From positions 1 through 13,641 of the forward strand of contig FTLJ01000260.1 of assembly GCA_900155495.1 (NCBI GenBank): a stretch of 13,641 nt of DNA, read 5' to 3'. This DNA comes from Porogramme epimiltina. Its lineage: Eukaryota > Basidiomycota > Agaricomycetes > Polyporales > Polyporaceae. Each line of letters starts with the position of its first letter. Within the stretch, counting starts at the first letter, position 1. The notes beneath the pieces were generated by a model, which saw only the letters and a list, made by a program, of their open reading frames with translations, ran no database searches and was not told the DNA's origin. Position numbers and translations under genes: made by a program. Positions 1-8,460 of this stretch are shown one piece after another.

Positions 1-221
1 TCGTCCGTGCCGTGGAGAGAGAGGTGAAGTTATAGAGGGGACCCGATGTCCATCGGTGAAGCAAGCGAAGCAGGGACCGAGCACAGGGAGATGTTGTCCG
101 AGTCCGGCCTCAGGCTCAGTCGACGGGGGGCTTACGGGCAGAGGGCAACGCCGGATCCCGGCGATCTCCCAGACGCCGGCGCGGCATCTCTCCGGATGAT
201 CCGCGGCCCAGGGGCAAAAGG
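1..221. other. Left-edge segment, no gene supported
   Basis: The segment is GC-rich. The only open frame is a 60-codon one on the + strand (46-228), rich in Gly, Arg and Ala and with no family signature I recognise. It runs straight into the minisatellite that follows, so I do not call it a gene. The last bases (about 199-221, CCGCGGCCCAGG...) resemble, in inverted orientation, the sequence at 1542-1562 just outside the other repeat cluster, so the repeat family probably includes part of this flank. Confidence 0.4.
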
Positions 222-352
222 AAATTGACGCGAACAGACGCGAACAGACGCGAGCAGGCGCAGAACAGACGCAAACCAACACAGCCACAGACGCGAACAG
301 ACGCGAACACAGACGCAACAGCCGCAGACGCGGACAGGCGCCCATAGGCGCC
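222..352 (+). repeat. Minisatellite cluster 1, GACGCGAACA units
   Basis: The sequence begins AAATTGACGCGAACAGACGC and continues with near-tandem copies of the 10-mer GACGCGAACA. Exact copies are mixed with decayed ones (GACGCAACA, GGCGCAGAACA, GACGCGGACAGGCGC). The array decays from left to right. Its first 31 bases (222-252) occur again as an exact reverse complement at 1511-1541. The - strand open frames here merely translate the repeat (Val/Cys/Ser/Arg runs) and are not genes. Confidence 0.85.
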
Positions 353-960
353 GAACACTTGTGCAGTGGTGGGGGTGTACAGTATGTCTCATCTATGCTC
401 AGGCTTCTCAATGTAACATCTGGGAACACTTGAACAGAGTTAATTACTGCATATAAGTCCTTCATAACAATATATTTTGTAATTTAGAGCAATTATTAAG
501 TTCCTAGAGTTCGAGTACAAATGCTTTCAGACATCATCAAGAAGAGTACATCTTAGAGAAAAGGCAGCACAGGCATAATATTACACAATCGGTATGTGAA
601 CAGACAAACAAAGACATGGCTATGCACACAAATAACTAATATAGAGAGGTGTGAGATGCACTGTCATGTGGTCAACGTAGATGTAGGATAAACGCATACT
701 GCACACTGATGTAGGACAGTTGTAGGGTGGTGCTTGTTGTAATATCGGACGTTCGTACTGCAATTCTCGCGTCATCGGTACCATGTGTATCTACGTCCCT
801 TACCACGTGCTACGTACATTCTCTTATCTCGCCGTACTCCTTATATACCCCAGTAGCGTATTATCTTAATCCGAGACTTCCGTTCCCCTCCCGCACGCTT
901 GCGTTCCGCTATAGTGCTGGACCGTCGAATGCGGACGAAGAGCGAACTTGGAAGTCGCAA
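353..960. other. Spacer between repeat clusters 1 and 2, no gene seen
   Basis: This stretch is clearly more AT-rich than its surroundings, especially about 400-700. Stops occur often in all frames to about 720. The + frame 727-1050 is open but has no recognisable composition, and its second half only translates the next repeat array. No tRNA-like A and B boxes were found by eye. I see nothing functional that I can support. Confidence 0.5.
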
Positions 961-1143
961 GACAGACGCGAGGCGGCGCAGGACAGACGCGAAGCGGCGC
1001 GGGACAGACGCGGGACAGACGCAAAGCGACGCGAGACAGACGCGAGGTGACGCAGAGCATAGACGCTGACAGACGCGAGGTGGCGCGGGACAGACGCGAG
1101 GTGGCGCGGGACAGACGCGAAGCTAGACGCTAACAGACGCAAG
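961..1143 (+). repeat. Minisatellite cluster 2, 21-base units
   Basis: This is a tandem array of the consensus GACAGACGCGAGGTGGCGCGG. Full-length units start at 961, 982, 1014, 1035, 1068 and 1089. Units 1068-1088 and 1089-1109 are identical. Shortened or variant units lie at 1003-1013, 1056-1067, 1110-1131 and 1132-1143. The shared core CAGACGCG links it to cluster 1, but the unit is a longer derivative. Since 21 is a multiple of three, it opens long false frames on both strands (DRREAA-type on +, SRLSRV-type on -). Confidence 0.9.
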
Positions 1144-1483
1144 TCAGTGCAATCTAGATATGACTTCTATGGTCATTATCACACGAGTTGCGGTGTGAAA
1201 CCAATTTATATGCATGGAAGAACTACTATACAGACAGTAACTGCATTTTCGTAGCCCCTGTGGTGTCCTAAAATTAGCGAATAAATCAGTTATTCCTCGC
1301 GCCAGCCACAAGTGACATAAGCGCCCGCACAGGCGCAGCAGCTTAGCATGTCATTCACGCACTCATCTTTGACAGCTAGCAAGTGAATCCATAATGCATT
1401 ATACAGTAATTATATAGGGGCGTCACCATATAGCACTACACAGGGGGTTATATGTGTATCAGTGGAGATGCAGATGTAACCGG
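1144..1483. other. Spacer between repeat clusters 2 and 3, no gene seen
   Basis: The segment is mixed in composition with an AT-rich centre (about 1185-1440). The short open frames here have no family signature. I see no RNA gene or mobile-element remnant. Confidence 0.5.
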
Positions 1484-1541
1484 CGCGAACAGACGCAGTC
1501 GCGTCTGTTACGCGTCTGTTCGCGTCTGTTCGCGTCAATTT
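1484..1541 (-). repeat. Minisatellite cluster 3, inverted, with a hairpin
   Basis: One forward unit (GCGAACAGACGC, ending at 1496) meets three reversed units (GCGTCTGTT at 1501, 1513 and 1523). The junction forms a hairpin: 1488-1496 pairs perfectly with 1501-1509 around the four-base loop AGTC, and after one bulged base (1510) 1484-1487 pairs with 1511-1514. Bases 1511-1541 are the exact reverse complement of 222-252. Confidence 0.85.
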
Positions 1542-2340
1542 ACCTGTGCCCGCGGCCCAGGCACCCCGCGCGCCTCTGCAGCCGCCCACCAGCCGCAGCT
1601 TCGCGCCCCTTCCTCCTCGACTCGCCATCCGATCTCCTGCTTCGTCTTCCAAGCCCCGCGCGCCCTCTGTCTCATGCGAAAACGCCCTGCCGTCATACCT
1701 CCCGCCCCTGCCCTGCTCGCCTCCTCCGCGCCGTGTATGCCTCAAGCTCCCACCGCCCTCTCGGCGCTTTCCTCCCCCGGCCTCTCCTCAGCTCTCTTCG
1801 GCTGGGGGCGCGATCGGCCCCACCGTGCCCGCCCGCCTTCTCCCCTGCTCCCCACCGCCGGAGCTGCGTCCTCGCAGTAGACGTCCCCGGTCGCAACAGT
1901 CACGGCCCGTTCGTCTGCCCAGGCCCCCGTCATATATGCGCTCCTGCACTGCTGCTTCTCGGGTCGCGATCTCCCGCACCCCGGACGTGGCTCGCTTCAT
2001 ACACGCGTGCGTCCGCAAGTCACCGTCCGCCCTCTGCTGCTCCATAGGTTCACGTTCCCTGACTGCCCCTATACAGAAGCCGGCCGCCCACCGCCGTCAC
2101 TCCCCTCTCGGTGCTTTCGGCCCTTCCAGTCCACCTCGAGCCAATAACGTTTGCTTCTCCCTTCGTCCCGACGGCAGCCTCATATCACGTCGTTTCTGCC
2201 ATTATGCCCTCTCTGGGGTCATATTTTCCGTAGTCTGCAGCCATTGCACGTTACGGTTGTGCCTGATAGTAACTTGATCAACCAACGCATAGCTATCCCC
2301 CATCCATTTCTCATGCCCTTACAGCGGAGTACTGTATAGG
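1542..2340. other. Pyrimidine-rich, strand-asymmetric spacer
   Basis: From about 1560 to 2200 the + strand is dominated by C and T (runs such as CCTCCCGCCCCTGCCC). Because A is scarce, long frames are open on both strands, including one of 243 codons on + (1546-2277). Its translation is Pro/Ser/Arg/Ala-rich without domain signature, and the other frames look alike, as expected from base composition alone. Two loosely similar stretches occur (ACCGCCCTCTCGGCGCTTTC near 1749 and CACTCCCCTCTCGGTGCTTT near 2097), which may be old repeat copies. A transcribed leader or a decayed element cannot be excluded. Confidence 0.45.
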
Positions 2341-2900
2341 TCACTCGACAACTTATCGCTTTGGTAAGTGGTGCGAGTTGATTTAAAATGATGCTTGCGT
2401 AGTGCCACTCTCACTCGGATCTTTCAGAGACACCCCTCCGAGTGTGCTTGACTCCGTGATGCTTCTAGCTCCTACCCGTTATATGAGGAGTGTTCCTCGT
2501 TCGTGCCCCACCTGGATATGCGCCCATCGAATGCCTCGATCAGCCTTCTGACGCCAAACCACTCACTGTAATATATTCCGTCTACTATAAATTCTATTCA
2601 GCATCGGTCTAGTCTCTTGTGCTCCACTATGAGCGTGGCACGGTATTATCAATTATTATAATTGCAGCGGATATATGCGACGGCACAGCCCGACACTATG
2701 CTACACCTTAGCCAACAAGACCGCTATCTTAGAGTCCGAGAGTATGTTTAGCAACGGCAAAGCTACCTGGGATAATGTACGCGTGAGTGTGGCGGTCCGC
2801 ATACGATGTCGATCGAGGAACGGGCACTGCTGGCAGTTAAGAAGGAATGATAACCGGTAGAAAGATAAACTACGACGGCGTATTACGTTCGAGGCAGTAT
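2341..2900. other. Spacer downstream of the NLR gene
   Basis: This is the 3' flank of the - strand NLR gene. No gene is supported on either strand. A short perfect palindrome, CAATTAT-T-ATAATTG (2650-2664), lies in an AT-rich patch. Read on the - strand, the same patch gives AATAATTGATAATA, which could act as a polyadenylation-type AT element about 240 bases after the stop codon. That role is only a guess. Confidence 0.4.
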
Positions 2901-5900
2901 CTACTCTGAGCCGCCAGACATGTCCACGACGACAAGCCGCCCATCATTCGTAGCGAATGCAACCCATTTTCCCCCAGTATCCCATCCCCCAGGACGGCGT
3001 TCATACCCAACTTCTGCAGGCTGGTATCGATACACTGGTGGGAGCCAGCACGCTCGTCGAGGTTCCTCCCCACGACCCCGGCACCAAATCCAGCCGTCAG
3101 AGAGGAAGTAGTGGGGGTGCAGATGAGAGTCGGTGGATCCATGGCCTGGTTGTGGACCAGCGCCGTGCTGCGCGACGAGTGGCCAGTGCTCCTCAGACGT
3201 GATCGGTGCGAAGCAGGCATTGGTGATGACGGCGCGCTCGTCTGCGGAGAACCGGATGCGCTCGACTCGAATGCCGGATGTTTCCGGATGGAGTTCGGCG
3301 AGGAGACGGAGAGGGCCCCTGCTCTGGTCAAGAGTCCCGTCACAGCCTTCTTCCCGCCCAGTGTCTGGGATTAGGTGACAGGAAGGGGAGAATGCCCAGA
3401 GGGAGATGTGGCCGCGCTCGCTTGACCCGACCACGCGTGAGCCGTCTGACGAGAACGAGAGGGCGACGACAGCATGGTGGTGGTACATCTCCATAGTCAT
3501 GGTATTTGATGTGAGGTCACATAAGTGCATCGTGGAGTAGCCCGTCCCAATCATGTCAATCAACCCGTTGTGTGATCGTACGTTCTGAGGGTGAGAATTG
3601 GAGTAACGGAGGGACTGAGTGGCCACCTTTGAGAAGAGAAGGTATTCCCCACGCGGCGAGATCCCGGTAGCCCAAATGGATCCTTTTCCCTCGAAGAGCA
3701 CCTTCTCGGACCCGAGCATTGAGTCCCAGAGGCGGATGCTGCCGTCGAACGAGCTGGAGACAATGCTTTGAGAGTCCGGCGTAAACACGACTGGGAGTAC
3801 TCTCCCGGAGTGCCCACGGAGTATGGAGGTAAATGAGCCTTGCGCTGTGTCGTACGCAACGATGGAGTGGTCTTCATGCCCAGACAGCGCAAGCCGAGTC
3901 CCATCCGGGGACCATGTCAGAGCCATGAGGCCGGGATTGAGGCTGCCTGGGTGCGGGTGGGCCATCTTGCAAACTATCTTCTTCGACGGGACGTCCCAGA
4001 GCTCCACCGTCCCGTCTTCCACCACCACCCCGAGCCGATCCCCATCCAGAGGAGAAAACGCAACAGCCAATACCCTCAACGAAGACCGCCCATCGCCCCC
4101 TCCACTGTCGTCGGAGCCTGAGCCCGCACTCGTCCGCATCACACCCACGTCCCACGACCGCACCCTTCCCCGGCCGTGGGCGGAGACGAGTTGCGACCCG
4201 TCGGGGGAAAACCGCAATCCATTGATGGGATCTCCTCGAATTTCCTCGCGCTTCCCGACCCACTCCCCCGTCTCAACGTCCCACAGCCCAATCCACGATC
4301 CCTCACCGAGCCAGCACCCGACGGCGAGGGTGTGACCGTCAGGAGAGAAGTCGAGCCCCCAAACGTCGCCATCCACGGGCAGTGCCTTGAGGCGACGAGG
4401 ATGGGATGGATCGTCGATGGACCACAGAGCGAACTCCTTGTCGCATCCGCACGCGACCGTCCTGTCGTCGACGGAGATGGCGACCCTTCCAACTCGGGAT
4501 TCATTTTCCAGCGTGTGGGGAGCCGAGGGGTCGGAGACAGCCCATATCCTGCAGGTCTTGTCGAAGCTTCCAGAGACTAAAAGTGACCCGCTGTGAGAGA
4601 ACGCGACAGAGTATATAGCTTTACGATGTCCCTCCAGAATCCTTATCTTCTTCAGTTCTCCAGAAGCGGTAGTCCATAGAATAATTTTCTCATCTTCAGA
4701 GCAGGATGCCGCAAGGTGCCCTTGGGCAGAGTAGGCCACCATGCAAACGCGCTTGGAATGGACCTTCTGCGATGTGATTCGTTCGCCTGTCCGACCGTCC
4801 CACAGCGAGACCGCCCCTTCCTCCGACCCGCACAGGATCTCCTTCCCATCCGGCGAAAACGCCACACTCCAGACATGGCTCTCCTCCTTCAGCACATGGA
4901 GCTGTGCCCCCGTCCGACGGTTCCATAGTCGGATGGTGCAGTCCTTGGAGCCAGAGACGATGCGCTCGCCATCCGGGGAGTATGCGACGGAGTCAGCGAC
5001 GGCCGTGTGGCCCTCCATTGTGAGAGTGTTCGCATTCCATTGTGACAGTTGGCCGATGTGGATCCGGGGTGTGCCGGCAAGAACTGCAGAGTATGCGGAG
5101 CGGAGGATGGAGTTCGAGGGTGAGGATGGAAGGGCGGATATGTAGACATGGCCAGCGGAGGATGAGATAGCGGGATAGCAGTGATGCACCACACGCTTGC
5201 AGTCGTAGAGCATCGCTATGACGTCCGTCGGAGGGGCACCCAATTTCTGAAAGCCAGTCGAAGAGTTGATGAGCGTTCATCCTGAACGTGTGTCTATGAC
5301 GTCACATACCTGGAGAGCAATCTGTGCATTTTCCAAAGCGTCAATAGCACCGTCAATATCCCCCATCAAGCTCGAAACTTCAACCCAGTGCAGAAGGTGT
5401 TCTCGAGCGAACACGAATATCAGGGCGATTATGTCCTGGGTGATGCGTCCTTCACAGAGGTGGATAGACCAATGTCGACATGCGTACTGGACGTGAACCG
5501 GCACCGCAGCCGCGAGACGGGAGGAAAGGTCCTCGATTTCAATGTTTGTCGCCCAGGGTGACTCGATGCTGCACGGGTTCCGGCAGAGATTCGCGTTCAT
5601 TATTTGCAAGCATCGTTCTGAGAGTAGTGTGTGCTGCAGGTTCATGTCGACGAGAATGTCGGGGCGCGTGCACTTGGATCCGTCGACAAGAAAATCGGGG
5701 AAGGATGGATGGATGACACGGATAACCCCGTTAGGTTGTTCGACCTCTGGAACTACCAAAATGGAGTGAAGCGGGCGTAGCGTGCCTCGCACCGTGCCGT
5801 ACTCCAGACCGAGCAGACGCTCTAGGCCCTGCGGTGAAAGCTGGTCCTTGAGGAGCACGATCGAGCCAACAACCGTCCTCACCCGTGCGGCGCCCTGGGG

Positions 5901-8305
5901 AGTAGTGATGGCTTTCATTACTTCGAGGTAGAGTCTGTACAGTCGGGCTGCAGGCGATTTCTCAGTAGCGGTGAAGACGGAAACGGAAGGATCCCCAAGC
6001 AATTCATTGAGTCGCTGTTTTGGATTGCTCGCACCAAAGATGTATTTTAGAGCGGTGGAGATGTGGATGAACAGGCCGCCTGACATATCCCGAAGCTCAT
6101 GTTGTGTCTCCTTGCTAGGCCAGTCTTCTTTGAATTCCCCTACACGCTCAGAGCGAAACTCGGAGAACTTGGATTCGACATAGATAGTGACGTCACGAAG
6201 GGCGACCTCCGGGGCTATCGAGCTAAGGGGAAAACTGTAGACATGTTTGAGAAGCGCTTCTTTTCTGAACCCTGTCATGATATGGGCTTCTGGGCGGCTC
6301 GTAATGATGAACTTGAGAGAACCGAGGCTGTCGACATGGAGAGCGAGCGCATTGATAATGGTCGACACAGGTTGATCGTCTTTGCATTCATCAAGGGCGT
6401 CGATGACAACCACGTTTGGCCGAAGGGGCTCTACACTAGCTGTGGAGACGCAGGAGCGGAGAGGCTCTACAATCAGCTTCTCGAGCTGGTATGACGGAAG
6501 GGAGCGCTGGATGTCTGGGTTGGCCTTCACGGCCTCCTGGACCGCCGTCTTGAACGAGGACGGAGTGTCAGGGTGAAGTGCGAGTTGGAGGGCAATGGTG
6601 GGAAAGACGAGTTGGATGTTATTGCGGTCGCCAAATCGGGCACAGAAGAAACTCGCTCCAAGGCGGCGCGCACGGTCGCACCGGTGCGCGATGGTTTGTG
6701 CGAGCGCAGATTTCCCCATCCCTGCCTGTCCGCTGAGCCATAAGAGGAGAATTTCCGGCCGGATTTTGAACATAGGTGAAGACCTCTCGGCGGCAGTGAG
6801 CGACTCTTCAGCGATAACCCAGTTATACACGGCGGACAAAACCCCTGCACGCGTCGCTCCTAAACAACCCTCGCGCCCTACGTTCGCGTCAAATCGGGCG
6901 TCGAAAGCGTATCGGAGGCCGGGTATTTCTGGTACACGATGTCGGTGTCGGGGAGATGAGAATACGGAAAGGCGGATGACCGGTGAGCTTACCCGAGCTG
7001 GTCAGTGTCTGTCGAAGAGCCTCGCGAGTTCGCTCTCCATCCGCGACGATCTCGGTGCGAATTTCCGCGCCTTCCTCGCGAATCTCGTTGGTGAGTGCAT
7101 CGAATTTGGCATTTACTTGTATGGACTGCCCGTGAACGGAAGTTTGCATAGCCTATCAAAATCTCGCATCGGTCACCACATGGAATTTACGAGAAATTCA
7201 CAACTCACATCCACTGCAATATATACTAACAAACTCATAGAAACCTTGAGTTATTGTCAGTATGATGTTCCTAAACAGTTTACGCGACTACCAACACATA
7301 CCGTAAGACTTTCCAGATACCACGACAAATTCTTGACGTAGCCATCGAGTTCCTCTGCAATTTTGTCTTTGCGTAATGCTTGCGATGTCTTTTGTGCAAT
7401 CTTCTTGGTCGTTGGGTCCTCCTTGTCTCCTTTAAGCTTTCTTACCGCGACTGTGACGCGCTCCACGTTCCTACACTCGCATGTCAATGCGATGAAGCGA
7501 CTGGAGATCCTCTGAATATGCACACGTACTTGCTGAAGATGCCCAGTTGCTCCTCCAGCTTCGGCGGACAGGGCCGGCCTTTTGGACGAACTGATTCGAT
7601 CATGGTGTTCATAGACTCGATCTGTTTTTGTAGCATATCCATAGACTCCCGATTGGAAGCATATTTCTGTGATGCCCGCGTGATTCGTGCAAACAATGCA
7701 GAATCGATCAGATGTCGGAGCTCTACGGAGAGCCGCGAACAGGCTCTCGAGCGCAAATGACATACCTCGTAAGCCTCCAAGACAGTCTTAAGCCCCTTCA
7801 CCACACCAGGAAGAAATGGAACTCCATCGGATAGCGACTCGGTAACGTCGAGTGCTAGGCGCACCGCACCCGTGACCATATCTCCCATGTTTGAGCCGCC
7901 CTTTGTAGCTGTCTGTGGATGAATTTCAGACCCGCCTCCTGGTTGAGCAGGCTTAACATCCGCGGTAGCTGAGATATTTCCTGTAGCCGTCGCCTCCGGA
8001 TTACGGCGCGTCTCAGAGGAAGGGACTCTGGTGGGGGGTGCACTGTGCGTTTCCGCGACAGGAATCTCGGCGATCAGTGAAGAAGACGTCCCTGCAGGAG
8101 CTTGTGGGGTGCGGGTTGATGTCCCTGCCGGGCGTGACGATGCATGTTCATGAGCTTGTTGAGGAACGGGCCGCGACGGGATGAGGTCTGTCTCTGTGGC
8201 AGGGAGCGGCACCGACGCAGATCGATATACTTGCTCCCGGGGTTGCGGCTCTGGGGTGGGAGTGCGCCCTCTGAGCTTGTCCCACTTTGCGCGGATCTTG
8301 CGCAT
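2901..8305 (-). CDS. NACHT-WD40 NLR (STAND NTPase), spliced, intact
   Basis: This is a predicted intracellular NLR receptor of the STAND class. In fungi such proteins bind a trigger through the repeat domain, oligomerise through the NACHT NTPase and switch on an N-terminal effector, as in heterokaryon incompatibility. Exons (- strand): 8305-7766, 7666-7530, 7470-7302, 7244-7209, 7152-6993, 6928-5310 and 5246-2901; 5007 bases, 1668 residues. All junctions keep frame. The first ATG (8305, ACG before it) opens MRKIRAKWDKLRGRTPTPEP. Residues 15-140 are Pro/Ser/Thr-rich and disordered. Residues 143-347 are helical (PFLPG, NRESM). GCLGATR (368-374) precedes Walker A GQAGMGKS (414-421), Walker B VVVIDALDE (about 520-528) and FIITSRPE (554-561). 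A winged-helix-like part (700-722) and HPSFPDFL (754-761) follow. About twelve WD40 repeats span 966-1505, with a C-terminal cap to 1668. No lesion is seen. The class is near certain; the ligand and whether it triggers death are unknown. Confidence 0.93.
5247..5309 (-). other. NLR intron 6 (63 bases)
   Basis: Donor GTATGT and acceptor TTTCAG, phase 0 between codons for IALQ and KLGAPP. Without splicing the NACHT exon ends in a TGA at 5279-5277. Spliced, it runs on into the YISALP segment that precedes the WD40 repeats in this family. Confidence 0.9.
6929..6992 (-). other. NLR intron 5 (64 bases)
   Basis: Donor GTAAGC and acceptor TACCAG. The junction is phase 1 (G|AA, Glu) and brings the helical linker directly onto IPGLRYAFDARFD and the pre-NACHT motif GCLGATR. 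Confidence 0.85.
7153..7208 (-). other. NLR intron 4 (56 bases)
   Basis: Donor GTGAGT and acceptor GATAG. The TAG of the acceptor is itself an in-frame stop for the following exon, so the exon cannot extend upstream of 7152. Confidence 0.78.
7209..7244 (-). other. NLR micro-exon (36 bases, 12 codons)
   Basis: This 36-base block sits between two introns of 57 and 56 bases, has no stop and joins both sides in phase 0. It encodes VSMSLLVYIAVD, a hydrophobic helix-like stretch. Skipping it would also keep frame and give a protein 12 residues shorter. The model rests on splice signals and reading frame alone. Confidence 0.7.
7245..7301 (-). other. NLR intron 3 (57 bases)
   Basis: Donor GTATGT, an ideal branch site TACTGAC and acceptor CAAG. 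The junction is phase 0, after codons for LESLT. The read-through frame meets a stop soon after (TAG/TGA on the - strand), so splicing is needed. Confidence 0.75.
7471..7529 (-). other. NLR intron 2 (59 bases)
   Basis: Donor GTACGT, a TTGACA-type branch site and acceptor GTGTAG. The upstream frame ends in a stop shortly after the donor (TGA in the read-through), so splicing is required. The junction is phase 2 (AA|G, Lys) and continues with NVERVTV. Confidence 0.88.
7667..7765 (-). other. NLR intron 1 (99 bases, in frame, stop-free)
   Basis: The donor is GTATGT directly after codons for EAYE and the acceptor is CACAG before codons for KYASNRE. Removal joins two helix segments into the N-R-E spacing usual in this family. 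The intron is a multiple of three without stops, so keeping it would insert 33 residues. I prefer the spliced form because of the consensus donor and the better helix register. Confidence 0.72.
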
Positions 8306-8460
8306 CGTGATGTCGCAGCGGCGCTGCCGCACGGTGAAGAGAAGGTAAGAATGGTAGCTGGTGAGCAGGAGGAGGATTGAACGCACTAACACGTCAAGGG
8401 GAGACTTGCGGCACTTTACACGATTTGCCTACAACATTGAAAACACGTGGTGGCTATCAC
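8306..8460 (-). promoter_or_regulatory. Upstream region of the NLR gene
   Basis: Reading toward the start codon there is a CACGTG E-box-like palindrome (8444-8449), a CAAT-like TTTCAATG next to it, and a pyrimidine-rich leader (about 8380-8333), a common feature just before fungal start codons. The base at -3 of the ATG is A. No clear TATA box is seen. The transcription start cannot be placed. Confidence 0.35.

Larger units (their letters stand above)
222..1541. repeat. Perfect 31-base inverted repeat bounding a 1.3 kb segment
   Basis: Bases 222-252 and 1511-1541 are exact reverse complements over 31 bases and point inward. Similarity continues outward imperfectly: GGGGCAAAAGG on the left against GGGCACAGGT read inward from the right. 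The 1320-base interior has no transposase-like frame. I see no clear direct duplication outside the arms. It could be the terminal repeats of a non-autonomous element, or two copies of a dispersed minisatellite that happen to lie head to head. Because the arms are themselves tandem repeats, the second reading is at least as likely. Confidence 0.55.

Noticed and set aside
727..1050. 107-codon frame on + as a small protein
   Set aside because: Its C-terminal third only translates the 21-base repeat array; the first part has no recognisable character.
1..1541. CRISPR-like array in the left repeat region
   Set aside because: Units are directly adjacent or irregular with no unique spacers of constant length, and the host is a eukaryote. 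It is a minisatellite.
1546..2277. 243-codon open frame on + as a gene
   Set aside because: Composition is Pro/Ser/Arg/Ala throughout, all other frames look alike, and the opening follows from the scarcity of A on this strand.
2901..6839. NACHT and WD40 frames as two separate genes
   Set aside because: The gap is a 63-base GT...AG intron that joins them in phase 0, neither frame begins with ATG at the proposed start, and the fused order is the usual one for this family.
7214..7219. TTGCAG as the acceptor of NLR intron 3
   Set aside because: It would leave a five-base exon before the next donor and break the frame, whereas the CAAG acceptor at 7245 gives a 36-base in-frame exon with an ideal branch site upstream.
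8306..8392. NLR start extended upstream to 8392 with a hydrophobic leader
   Set aside because: That frame begins with GTG, not ATG. The first ATG (8305) gives the usual basic KLRGR-type N-terminus, so the apparent signal peptide is just the pyrimidine-rich leader translated.
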